Shown in pieces: positions 10,361 through 19,583 of a DNA stretch of 64,000 nucleotides. The number at the start of each line of letters is the position of its first letter. Within the stretch, counting starts at the first letter, position 1. The DNA is from Pelagibacteraceae bacterium AG-414-E02 (GTDB lineage: Bacteria > Pseudomonadota > Alphaproteobacteria > Pelagibacterales > Pelagibacteraceae), in contig QCLK01000002.1 of assembly GCA_003214615.1 (NCBI GenBank), positions 62,001-126,000 of the forward strand. Reading direction: 5' to 3'. The translations under genes were made by a program, and so were the position numbers. The notes under the pieces are model-generated. The model was not told the origin of the DNA. It worked only from the letters and a program-made list of their open reading frames with translations, and ran no database searches.

Positions 10361-10549
10361 ATGACTTTAGAAATTTTAACATTAAAAACTAAAACAATAC
10401 TTCCTCTCTGTACAGTTTGTGTTACAGACAACAGTGGTGGAAAAATCGCCTTAACTATTATTATTTCAGCTTTAGTTCTTTTAGGGCTTGGAAATTGGGC
10501 TTGGAAGAAATATTTTTCAAATAAGAAGGAAATTTCCCAAGAAAAATAA
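10361..10549 (+). CDS. Small CxxC single-TM protein of unknown function in the cox cluster
   Basis: 62 aa with LPLCTVC followed by one TM helix; starts 3 nt after the ctaG stop. Confidence 0.6.
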   Translation: MTLEILTLKTKTILPLCTVCVTDNSGGKIALTIIISALVLLGLGNWAWKKYFSNKKEISQEK

Positions 10550-10613
10550 TTCAGGCCCAAAATATTAGTGGTTTTGCCTAGATAATATCAAAATTCTATA
10601 CTAATAGGGAGGT

Positions 10614-11993
10614 ATGGAATATATAAGTACCAGAAATATTAAAAAAACTTTTATGTTTAAGGATGTTTTTTTAAAAGGCCTAGCACCTGATGGAGGTCTT
10701 TTTGTTCCAAAAAATTTTCCTAAATACAATTCAGCAGAACTAGAAAATTTAAGAAGGTTTTCTTACAAAGATTTAGCGACAAAGATAATTTATAAATTTT
10801 GCAATGATGAATTTAGCGAACAAGAAGTTAATAATTTAGTTCAAACTTCTTACAAAAATTTCAGAATTAAAGAAGTAGTTAAAATAAAAAAATTGGGAAA
10901 ATTAAATTTATTAGAGCTGTTTCATGGTCCCACTTTAGCATTTAAAGATATAGCCATGCAGATTATCGGAAACATGTATGAAAAAATTCTTAGAAAAAAT
11001 AATTTAAAAATTAATATCATTGTAGCTACTTCGGGAGATACTGGTGCAGCAGCAATAAGTGCAATAAAGAATAGGAAAAATATGAAAATTTTTGTTCTAC
11101 ATCCTGATAAAAAAATATCAGAAGTTCAACGAAAATTTATGACCACAGTCAACTCGAAAAATGTGTTCAATATTGCTTTAGACGGAAATTTTGATGACTG
11201 TCAGAAGTTAGTGAAACTTATGTTTAATGATAAAGCTTTTAGAAATTCAGCAAATATGTCCGGAGTAAATTCAATAAATTGGTCAAGAATTGTTTTTCAA
11301 ATTGTTTATTATTTTTTTGCGTATTTCCAGATTGCTAAAAAAGGGGAAAAAATCAACTTTTCAGTACCAACAGGAAATTTTGGAGATATTTACGCAGGTT
11401 ATGTTGCAAAGAAAATGGGTCTACCTATTAATAAATTGGTAATAGCTACAAATAAAAATGATATTCTAAAAAGAGTTATTAAAACAGGCCTATATAAACC
11501 TACGAAGGCTTATCACACGGTTTCTCCCAGTATGGATATCCAGGTAGCCAGCAATTTTGAAAGGCTTATTTTTGATGTTTGTTCACGTAATTCTAGCCGC
11601 ACTTCTAAACTTATGGGTGATCTTAATAAAAAAGGTAAATTTGAGATAGAAAAGAAAGAGCTATCAAAAATTAAAGATCATTTTATTTCAGAAAGTTTAT
11701 CAGAAGAAGAAACTAAATTAGTTATAAATAGGATTTATAAGAGTAAAAAAATATTAATTGATCCACATACGGCAGTTGGTTTGGGTGTATTAAAAAAAAT
11801 ACCCCTGAAAGGAAACACAATAACTTTAGCAACTGCTCATCCATCAAAATTTTCTGAAGTTGTTGCAAAGTCAACTAGCTTAAAGCCTGAATTACCTGAA
11901 AAATTAAAAAATATATTAATTAAAAAAGAAAGTTACGCAAAACTACCAAACGACTTAAAAACTATTCAAAAATATATTTTAAAAAAAATATAA
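10614..11993 (+). CDS. thrC: Threonine synthase
   Basis: HGPTLAFKDIAMQ, ATSGDTGAAAI; good RBS GGGAGGT. Confidence 0.93.
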   Translation: MEYISTRNIKKTFMFKDVFLKGLAPDGGLFVPKNFPKYNSAELENLRRFSYKDLATKIIYKFCNDEFSEQEVNNLVQTSYKNFRIKEVVKIKKLGKLNLLELFHGPTLAFKDIAMQIIGNMYEKILRKNNLKINIIVATSGDTGAAAISAIKNRKNMKIFVLHPDKKISEVQRKFMTTVNSKNVFNIALDGNFDDCQKLVKLMFNDKAFRNSANMSGVNSINWSRIVFQIVYYFFAYFQIAKKGEKINFSVPTGNFGDIYAGYVAKKMGLPINKLVIATNKNDILKRVIKTGLYKPTKAYHTVSPSMDIQVASNFERLIFDVCSRNSSRTSKLMGDLNKKGKFEIEKKELSKIKDHFISESLSEEETKLVINRIYKSKKILIDPHTAVGLGVLKKIPLKGNTITLATAHPSKFSEVVAKSTSLKPELPEKLKNILIKKESYAKLPNDLKTIQKYILKKI

Positions 11994-11994
11994 T

Positions 11995-12441
11995 TTAAAT
12001 TGGAGTAGCTTTTTTTGCCAAACTGTCGGCTAACTCATTCATTGGATTTTCCGAGTGCCCTTTTACCCAGTGCCATTCAACTTTGTTATATTCATTTAAT
12101 TCTTTTAATTTTTTCCAAAGATCAACATTTTTTACATTTTTTTTGTCAGTTGTTTTCCAATTGTTTTTTTCCCAATTATTGATCCAGATAGTAATTCCAT
12201 CTTTTACATAGTTAGAATCGGTATAAATTTTTATTTGCTTCAAAGATAATTGTTTTTTTTCTTGTTGTGCACAATATTCCAAAGCTTTAATTGCAGCAGT
12301 CAATTCCATTCGATTATTAGTAGTCAATTTTTCACCACCAAATAATTCTTTCTTACCATTTTCTGATAAAATTATGGCAGCCCATCCTCCGGGACCAGGG
12401 TTTCCTGTACAAGCTCCATCTGTATAAATTTTAACTTCCAT
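11995..12441 (-). CDS. rnhA: Ribonuclease HI
   Basis: [45 protein letters not shown]. Confidence 0.95.
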   Translation of the reverse strand: MEVKIYTDGACTGNPGPGGWAAIILSENGKKELFGGEKLTTNNRMELTAAIKALEYCAQQEKKQLSLKQIKIYTDSNYVKDGITIWINNWEKNNWKTTDKKNVKNVDLWKKLKELNEYNKVEWHWVKGHSENPMNELADSLAKKATPI

Positions 12442-12443
12442 AA

Positions 12444-13412
12444 TTAAAAAAAATAATCTTGATAATTTTTTACACTGTTATGAAACTCTAATCTTTTTAG
12501 ATATTCTACGGGGTCTTTAATTTTTACAATTGCACCCTCTATTAAATTTAAATAATCAAAAACTCTTGTGAGTAGAAATCTTATAGCAGCACCTTGACAT
12601 AATATTTTTAAAGATTTTTTTTCTTCTTCGGTTAATTTTCTTATATTAGAATATCCATCAATAAATTTTTTTGCCTTAGTTACATTAAAACTTAAATTTT
12701 CCTTTATTCCTTCAAAACATAATGCATTCAAACATATAGCTATCTCAAATGCATAAAAATCATTGCAAGAAAAATAATAATCAATAATTCCAGACAACTT
12801 ACTATTTTTAAAGAAAATATTATCAGGAAATAAATCTGCATGAATAATTCCAGAAGGAATATCTTTAGGCCATTTTTCCTCAATCTCATCTAAATTTTTT
12901 TCAATAATTTTTGGTAAATCTCGATCAATTTTTGAACAGTCATCTTTAACTTTATTGTAAATTTTTCTCCAAGAATTAACCGAAAGTCTATTTTCTCTTT
13001 TGCCTGCTAAATCTTTTGTGATTGAATGTAATTTTGCAGTATTAACACCAACCTCAAAGCAATCATTTGGATTTAAAGTCTTTTTTGACGTACCATTTAA
13101 AAAAGATACAACCGCTGCCTTTTTTCCTAGTATTTCAGATATATAATTACCATTTTTATTTATTATAGGTTCTGGAGCAGGAAAATTTTTGTTAAAAAGA
13201 TTTTTCATCAGGCTTATAAAAAAAGGCAAATCTTTTTCATCAACTCTTTTTTCATATAAAGTGAGAATAAACTTACCTTTTTCAGTTTGGATAAAATAAT
13301 TAGTGTTTTCTATACCTTCTTTTATTTCTTTATAATTTAATAATTTGCCCAAGTGGTACTTGGAAAAGAATTGTTCTAATTCACCAAGAGATAATTTTGT
13401 GTATACAGCCAT
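12444..13412 (-). CDS. thrB: Homoserine kinase (ThrB type II)
   Basis: [47 protein letters not shown]. Confidence 0.9.
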   Translation of the reverse strand: MAVYTKLSLGELEQFFSKYHLGKLLNYKEIKEGIENTNYFIQTEKGKFILTLYEKRVDEKDLPFFISLMKNLFNKNFPAPEPIINKNGNYISEILGKKAAVVSFLNGTSKKTLNPNDCFEVGVNTAKLHSITKDLAGKRENRLSVNSWRKIYNKVKDDCSKIDRDLPKIIEKNLDEIEEKWPKDIPSGIIHADLFPDNIFFKNSKLSGIIDYYFSCNDFYAFEIAICLNALCFEGIKENLSFNVTKAKKFIDGYSNIRKLTEEEKKSLKILCQGAAIRFLLTRVFDYLNLIEGAIVKIKDPVEYLKRLEFHNSVKNYQDYFF

Positions 13413-13466
13413 TTTTCAAAATATTTATATCCTTTTTTTAATATTAATATAGGATATTGTTGTTTT

Positions 13467-13706
13467 ATGACAAATCCCACATCATCTCAAAATGCTCCTT
13501 ATAAGGTTAAAGTTGAAAAAGACAAAACTTATTCTTGGTGTTCTTGTGGGTTGTCCAATAAACAGCCTTTTTGTGATGGTTCTCATAAAGGAGGACTATT
13601 TAAATCAGTTAAGTATTTAGCCAAATCAGATAAAGAAGTTTGGTTTTGTGGTTGCAAACGTACTAGACACCAACCATTTTGTGATGGATCACATTCTAAG
13701 CCTTAG
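13467..13706 (+). CDS. Dual CDGSH iron-sulfur domain protein
   Basis: Two CxC-x..-PFCDGSH motifs. Confidence 0.92.
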   Translation: MTNPTSSQNAPYKVKVEKDKTYSWCSCGLSNKQPFCDGSHKGGLFKSVKYLAKSDKEVWFCGCKRTRHQPFCDGSHSKP

Positions 13707-14196
13707 AAGAACTTTTCAAAGTGGATTTGGCTTGTTCAAAACTTTTTGTATAAAATTTTTCTAATTTGTCTTTTTCAACTGAATTTTTAATTAATTCCTC
13801 AACAGTTTCTATGCTAATTTTAATTGAAATATTTTTAATATCTTTTAAAGCATTTTCCTTCATCTGAGTAATTTTTTGTTCAGTATTTCTTTTTTTATTT
13901 TCCATAAAAAAATCAAATTTTTTAGTTTTATCTATTATGTTTTTTTCCACTTCTTTTTTTGCTAGAGTAATAATTTGTTGTGTTTCTTTTTTTGATTTAT
14001 CGATCTTGTTTTCATAACTGCTTAATAAATTTTTGGCTTCAACTTTAAGTTTTTCAGCTTCGTTTAATTCCTTTTTTATCTCGTCTATTTGATGTGATAA
14101 TGAATTATTTACTTTTTGAGGAATTTTTAAATAAATTAATACGCCTACAAATATAAAAAAAGATATTGCCACCCAAAAAGTTGCATCAATAATCAT
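13696..14196 (-). CDS. atpF: ATP synthase F0 subunit b
   Basis: N-terminal TM plus long charged coiled coil; gene order after atpB-atpE-b'. Confidence 0.88.
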   Translation of the reverse strand: MIIDATFWVAISFFIFVGVLIYLKIPQKVNNSLSHQIDEIKKELNEAEKLKVEAKNLLSSYENKIDKSKKETQQIITLAKKEVEKNIIDKTKKFDFFMENKKRNTEQKITQMKENALKDIKNISIKISIETVEELIKNSVEKDKLEKFYTKSFEQAKSTLKSSSKA

Positions 14197-14771
14197 ATAT
14201 ATTTTTCTATCTTTCTCTTAACGACATCATTTACAGTAGCAGCAACGTTGCTTTGATTAACCTGGGCATCAATTATTTGTTTAACTATATCAGTTGATGT
14301 TTCGGTAGCTATTTTGTTTATATTTAAAATAGATGTTTTTTTTAAATTTTTAACTTCACGTTCTATTACAGCTAATTCCTTATCAATCTCATCATTAAAT
14401 TTTTGTTTTTTGTTCTCAATATTTTCGTCAAGTTTTTTTCTTTCGTCTTCAATAATTTTTTTTGCTTCCTTTTTTGTATCCTCGATTATTTTATTGTATT
14501 CTACTAGCTTTTTTTCAGCATCTTCTTTTAATTTTTGTGCCTGGTGCAAATCGTTAACTACTTTGGATTTTCTTGTTTCAATATTATAAGTAATTTTGGG
14601 CAAAAATATTTTCCAAATAATTAAATATAAACTTGTAAAAGTTAATAATAACCAAAATATTTGTGCTGCCCAAAATTCAGGGTTTAATTGAGGCATTCCC
14701 GCCTCTGATCCAAAAGCGCGATTTACCAAAACAAACATCGCAATGCATAAAGCAAAGCAAAAATTTTTCAT
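14193..14771 (-). CDS. ATP synthase F0 subunit b'
   Basis: PQLNPEFWAAQIFWLLLTFTSLYLIIWKIFLPKI b/b' motif. Confidence 0.88.
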   Translation of the reverse strand: MKNFCFALCIAMFVLVNRAFGSEAGMPQLNPEFWAAQIFWLLLTFTSLYLIIWKIFLPKITYNIETRKSKVVNDLHQAQKLKEDAEKKLVEYNKIIEDTKKEAKKIIEDERKKLDENIENKKQKFNDEIDKELAVIEREVKNLKKTSILNINKIATETSTDIVKQIIDAQVNQSNVAATVNDVVKRKIEKYI

Positions 14772-14786
14772 AACTAAACTTTATTT

Positions 14787-15014
14787 TTAAAATGCAAATA
14801 AAATTATCAAGGCAACAACTAATCCAAACAACCCGGTAGCTTCTGCCAAAGCAAATCCCAACAATAAGTTTGGAAATTGTTTTTGTGCTGCCGAAGGATT
14901 TCTCATTGCGCCAGATAAATAGTTCCCAAAAATAAGGCCTATACCAACCCCAGCTCCCGCAAGCGCTATTGCTGCAAGACCTGCCCCTATCATCTTAGCT
15001 GCTTCTAACTCCAT
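14787..15014 (-). CDS. atpE: ATP synthase F0 subunit c
   Basis: GAGVGIGLIFG..NPSAAQ..ALAEATGLFGLVVALIILF. Confidence 0.96.
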   Translation of the reverse strand: MELEAAKMIGAGLAAIALAGAGVGIGLIFGNYLSGAMRNPSAAQKQFPNLLLGFALAEATGLFGLVVALIILFAF

Positions 15015-15029
15015 TATTTCCTCCTTTGT

Positions 15030-15764
15030 TTAATGGTGTAAATTTAATGCATCATTTAAATATATGCATGTTAAAATTGCAAAAACATAAGCTTGAAGGA
15101 AAGCAACAAGTATTTCAAGCCCTGTTAATGCAACAGAAAAACCAAGTGGTAACCATCCACCTAGCAATCCTAGACTTACAACAAACCCCCCAAACACTTT
15201 TAACATAGTGTGGCCAGCCATCATGTTAGCGAACAGTCGCACTGATAGACTTACAGGTCTGCTTAAATAAGATATAATTTCTATAACAACAATCAAAGGT
15301 AAAAGAACAATCGGAACTCCTTTAGGCACAAAGAGCTCTAAATATCTAATACCATGTTTAACAAATCCTAGAATCGTAACTCCGATAAAAATTATTGCTG
15401 CCAGAATAAAAGTTATAATAATATGGCTAGTTACAGTAAAGGAATATGGCAACATTCCTATCATATTACAAAAGAGCACAAACATAAATAAAGTAAAAAT
15501 AAATGGAAAAAAAGGTTTAGCTTTTGATCCCGCTGTATCGTTAATCATTTTCGCAACAAATGTATAACTCATTTCTGAGATCAGTTGCATTTTTGTAGGT
15601 ATCAATAATTTTTTTTTAGTTGAAATAAATAGTAAAAATAAAATAGTTGCCGCACTTAAAACCATAAAAAGACTAGCATTTGTGAAAGAAAAATTTACTG
15701 AACCCAAAACTATTTCTGGACCTATTCTGTAAACTTCAAATTGATGCATTGGATTTGTTGCCAT
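15030..15764 (-). CDS. atpB: ATP synthase F0 subunit a
   Basis: SLSVRLFANMMAGHTMLKV; LVAFLQAYVFAILTCIYLNDAL. Confidence 0.96.
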   Translation of the reverse strand: MATNPMHQFEVYRIGPEIVLGSVNFSFTNASLFMVLSAATILFLLFISTKKKLLIPTKMQLISEMSYTFVAKMINDTAGSKAKPFFPFIFTLFMFVLFCNMIGMLPYSFTVTSHIIITFILAAIIFIGVTILGFVKHGIRYLELFVPKGVPIVLLPLIVVIEIISYLSRPVSLSVRLFANMMAGHTMLKVFGGFVVSLGLLGGWLPLGFSVALTGLEILVAFLQAYVFAILTCIYLNDALNLHH

Positions 15765-15773
15765 TTTTTTCTT

Positions 15774-16064
15774 CTATTTTTTTAGGTTTTTTTGTATTTT
15801 TTTTGCTGATTTAATAACATTTAGAAATCCAGAAACTACACCTATAATAAAAAAACAAATTGTTAGTATTGGTTTAGTATCAAACCAACTGTCCAAAATA
15901 AACCCTATTGTTGAGCCAACAACTACAGCGGCAACCAATTCTGTGCTAATTTTTAAGGCAGTTCCTATAGATGTGACATTTGAACCATTATTTTTTATTT
16001 GATTTTTTTTGATTTTTTTTTTTGCAATCTCTAAGCGAGTTGATATGTCTTTAATATTTTTCAT
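15774..16064 (-). CDS. atpI: ATP synthase protein I (AtpI-like)
   Basis: Two TM helices with GSTIGFILDSWFDTKP; upstream of atpB. Confidence 0.8.
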   Translation of the reverse strand: MKNIKDISTRLEIAKKKIKKNQIKNNGSNVTSIGTALKISTELVAAVVVGSTIGFILDSWFDTKPILTICFFIIGVVSGFLNVIKSAKKIQKNLKK

Positions 16065-16084
16065 AATTTTTGATTTACCAAAAG

Positions 16085-18481
16085 CTAAGCTACTAACTCC
16101 TCAGCTTTTTCTAAGTCTACAGAAACTAACTGACTAATACCCTTTTCTGGCATGGTAATACCATATAATCTGTTCATTCTAGACATTGTAAGGGCGTGAT
16201 GTGTTATTATTATAAATTTAGTTTTAGTAATTTTTGTTAATTCATCTAATAATTTACAGAATCGTGTAACGTTAGCGTCGTCTAGAGGTGCATCAACTTC
16301 ATCAAGGACACAAATGGGAGCTGGGCTAGTTAAGAAAACCGCAAATATTAAAGACAAGGCTGTTAAGGCTTGCTCTCCACCAGATAAGAGTGTGATTGAT
16401 TGTAGTCTTTTACCAGGTGGGCTAACAAATAGTTCCAAACCAGCCTCCAAAGGATCTTCAGAATCAATCAGTTCTAATTTTGCAGTACCTCCACTGAACA
16501 GTTTTGTATAAACCTCGCTAAATTTTTTGTTTACTTTTTCAAAAGCATCTAAAAGTCTTTCTCTACCTTTTTGATTAAGTTCATTTATGCTGCCCCTTAG
16601 CTTAGAAATTGCAGAAATCAAATCCTCTCTATCTTTTTCGATTTTTTTTATTTCTATTTTATAATTTTCAGTTTCTTCATCTGCTCTTAAATTTACTGCA
16701 CCCAATCTATTTCTTTCATTTTTTTTAGCATCAAGCTTATCTTCTTGCTCAACTACATTTGGAAAATCTTGAGTAGTTTTTAAATCTGAATTATTTAACA
16801 AACTATTTTCTTCAATATTTAAGTCATTTTTTAATGCATTAATTAAATCCTTTTTTCTATTTTCAAGACCTTCCAAAGTTGCCCCAGATCTTGCTTTATT
16901 TTCTCTTGCAACCATCATTTTTTGTTCAACTTCTTTTAATTCTTTATTCATATTTTCATATATTTTTTCTGACTCATTTAGTTCATTTGACATTTCTAGT
17001 TTTTTGTTTTCAGTGTCGGATTTATTTTGTATGAGTCTGCCCTTTTTTTCAGCCAGCTGTTCCGGCAGTTTAACAATATTTTCCATATCAGTTTTAACAG
17101 TGTTAATTCTTTTATTTAATTCATTTGACATTTTTTCAGAGTTAAATTTCAAATTTTTCCAACTTTCTATTTCTGTATCGATCGCACTAATTCTTTCTTT
17201 TCTTTTTATAGACTCATTTTTTATATTTTGATTTTTACTGTAACTGTCTGCATATACTTCTATGATTGTTTTAAAGTTATCGAGAGCAGCTATTGCTTCA
17301 TCATTTTTCTGAGCATTTACCAACTCTTTAACTTTATCTATCTCAGCCGTTAATCTGTTTTTTGTAACATTCAAGTCTTCGCTAGATTTTTTTTCTGTAT
17401 CGTAGTATTTCAAGTCTATCTCAATTAATTCATTTTTTTCTTCTTTAAGTCTCTTTTCATTTGACGTTGCTTCTAAAATAATATTTTTCTCTCTCTCAAT
17501 ATCTTCTGTAAGTGTATTTTGAGATTTCTGTAATCTATCTTTATCTGTTTTAATTCTTTTTTCTTCACCTTCTAAATTTTGGAGTTCTAAATTAAGTCTT
17601 TGTAATTTAGATAGTATTTCCATATTTTTATCTCTTAAAGGTTTCAATTCTAAATTAGCTTTTTCTAAAAGATTATTTTTTCCATCAATAATTGTTTTTA
17701 AATCATTAATTTCATTATCTGAACCACTCGTAACATTTTTGGTTGAATCTATTTCTTTTTTAATTTCACTTAATTTTATGTAATAGAGTCCTGCTTCAAT
17801 TTTTTTTATATCTTCAGAAATTGATTTATATTTAGATGCTTCTGCTGCCTGTTTTTTTAAATTTTCTAATTGTTTTTCTTGTTGTCTTCTTAATTCATCT
17901 GCCCTTTTCAAGTTATTTTCTGCAGAATTAAGTCTTAATTCAGATTCATGTCTACGAACGTGTATTCCTGATATTCCTGCTGCTTCCTCAAGTATCGCTC
18001 TACGATCAGATGGCTTTGCTGTTATTAAGTTACCAATCCTTCCTTGGCTTATCATCGAGGGTGAATGAGCTCCGGTTGACAGATCTGCAAAAAGCGTTTG
18101 GACGTCTCTAGCCCGAGTTTCTTTGTCGTTAATGTAGTATCTAGAGCCCTTATCTTTTATTATTTTTCTTTTAACATGGATAATATCCATTTCTTTAAAT
18201 TGTAAAGGTCCATCTCTTTCGGAATTATCCAACGTTATAGAAACTTCAGCAATATTTTTTGACGCTTTGTTTGCTGTACCAGCAAATATAACATCTTCCA
18301 TGCCAGATCCACGCATACTCTTTGCGGAGGTTTCGCCCATGCACCATCTTATAGCTTCTACGATATTTGATTTTCCACAACCGTTAGGTCCAACTATACC
18401 GGTTAATCCTTTTTCAATGAAAAAGGAAATTTTCTCTACAAAAGATTTAAATCCAACTAGTTCAAGTTTTTTAAATTGCAT
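16085..18481 (-). CDS. smc: Chromosome segregation SMC protein, short (798 aa)
   Basis: Walker A GPNGCGKSNIVEAIRW; LSGGEQALTALSLIFA; VLDEVDAPLDDANV. Confidence 0.93.
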   Translation of the reverse strand: MQFKKLELVGFKSFVEKISFFIEKGLTGIVGPNGCGKSNIVEAIRWCMGETSAKSMRGSGMEDVIFAGTANKASKNIAEVSITLDNSERDGPLQFKEMDIIHVKRKIIKDKGSRYYINDKETRARDVQTLFADLSTGAHSPSMISQGRIGNLITAKPSDRRAILEEAAGISGIHVRRHESELRLNSAENNLKRADELRRQQEKQLENLKKQAAEASKYKSISEDIKKIEAGLYYIKLSEIKKEIDSTKNVTSGSDNEINDLKTIIDGKNNLLEKANLELKPLRDKNMEILSKLQRLNLELQNLEGEEKRIKTDKDRLQKSQNTLTEDIEREKNIILEATSNEKRLKEEKNELIEIDLKYYDTEKKSSEDLNVTKNRLTAEIDKVKELVNAQKNDEAIAALDNFKTIIEVYADSYSKNQNIKNESIKRKERISAIDTEIESWKNLKFNSEKMSNELNKRINTVKTDMENIVKLPEQLAEKKGRLIQNKSDTENKKLEMSNELNESEKIYENMNKELKEVEQKMMVARENKARSGATLEGLENRKKDLINALKNDLNIEENSLLNNSDLKTTQDFPNVVEQEDKLDAKKNERNRLGAVNLRADEETENYKIEIKKIEKDREDLISAISKLRGSINELNQKGRERLLDAFEKVNKKFSEVYTKLFSGGTAKLELIDSEDPLEAGLELFVSPPGKRLQSITLLSGGEQALTALSLIFAVFLTSPAPICVLDEVDAPLDDANVTRFCKLLDELTKITKTKFIIITHHALTMSRMNRLYGITMPEKGISQLVSVDLEKAEELVA

Positions 18482-18484
18482 ACT

Positions 18485-19108
18485 TTAAATTAGTTTATCT
18501 ATTTTTTTTTTCATATTTTTGAAGTCAGTAGAACCTTCAAATTTTTTTTCGTTTATTATAATTGTTGGTGTTGAATTAATCGAATATTTTCTTTGTCCCT
18601 CAATTCTTATATTTAAAATATTATTCTCAACCGTTTCATTATTTAAGCATTTTTCGAACTCAGTTGGACTTATCCCCAAATCCTTAACCATTTCTTTTAA
18701 ATTGTTGTTAATTTCACTTAGATCTGATCCAGAAGTCCATTTAGCTTGATTTTCATAAATAGTGCCTAAAAATTTTATTTGTTTTTTTTTATCTAAGCAG
18801 TGTAACAATTTAGAAGCATTTAGAGATGCGAGATCTAGTGGAAAATCTAGAAAAATTAATTGCACTTTACCAAATTTGACGTAATTTTTTTCAATTTCTG
18901 GAATAACTTCCATATGGAAATTTGCACAATGCGGGCACGTTAAAGATGAAAATATTTTGATTTTTACAGGTGCGTCGTCGTTACCAAGTACAATTAAATT
19001 ATTCTTGATTGCTGAATCATCCGAGTATGATTTTATTGATACTAAAAAATAAATAAAAAAAACTTTTAAAAATAGTAATAATTTATAATTTAATTTATCT
19101 CTAGTCAT
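18485..19108 (-). CDS. DsbA-like thioredoxin-fold protein, secreted
   Basis: Signal peptide; SSLTCPHCANFH active site. Confidence 0.88.
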   Translation of the reverse strand: MTRDKLNYKLLLFLKVFFIYFLVSIKSYSDDSAIKNNLIVLGNDDAPVKIKIFSSLTCPHCANFHMEVIPEIEKNYVKFGKVQLIFLDFPLDLASLNASKLLHCLDKKKQIKFLGTIYENQAKWTSGSDLSEINNNLKEMVKDLGISPTEFEKCLNNETVENNILNIRIEGQRKYSINSTPTIIINEKKFEGSTDFKNMKKKIDKLI

Positions 19109-19583
19109 TTTTAATTATATGTAAAAATTCTGATAAAGATTTTTTTATATTTTTATTTTTTATTTCATTTATTTGCTTTTCGAATTTTGTTGAAAATTTG
19201 CTTAAAGAATTTTTATTTCTTATTTTTTTATTTACCGTATTAAATGCGACTAGTTTTATTTCGTTTATTAATCGATAACCAAAGTAACTATTAATTTTGT
19301 TAATAATTTGCTCCTTTGAATATTCGACTGTTAACTCATCTCCTCTATTTACAGCAACGATTAACGTTCCATTGGCATCTCCCTTTTTCATTTTTATAGA
19401 CTTGGGATATGAGCAGTTTGAGATTTCCTTACCTACGAGCATGTTCCATTTACTTATTATTTCATTATAGTTATAGCCATTTTTTTTTAAAATACTCTTT
19501 ACCCCGCGCGGCAAAGTGTTAGCAAATGACCTTAAGCCTTGAACGTAAGTTTTGCTTTCTTTATTCTTTTGTTTGAAATGCAT
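19101..19583 (-). CDS. DUF721/DciA-like protein
   Basis: WNMLVGKEISNCSYPKSIK pattern; position beside dsbA-smc as in other alphaproteobacteria. Confidence 0.75.
   Translation of the reverse strand: MHFKQKNKESKTYVQGLRSFANTLPRGVKSILKKNGYNYNEIISKWNMLVGKEISNCSYPKSIKMKKGDANGTLIVAVNRGDELTVEYSKEQIINKINSYFGYRLINEIKLVAFNTVNKKIRNKNSLSKFSTKFEKQINEIKNKNIKKSLSEFLHIIKND

Noticed and set aside
14314-14589. 91-aa plus-strand Ser/Phe-rich ORF
   Set aside because: Antisense of the Lys/Glu-rich coiled coil of the b' subunit.
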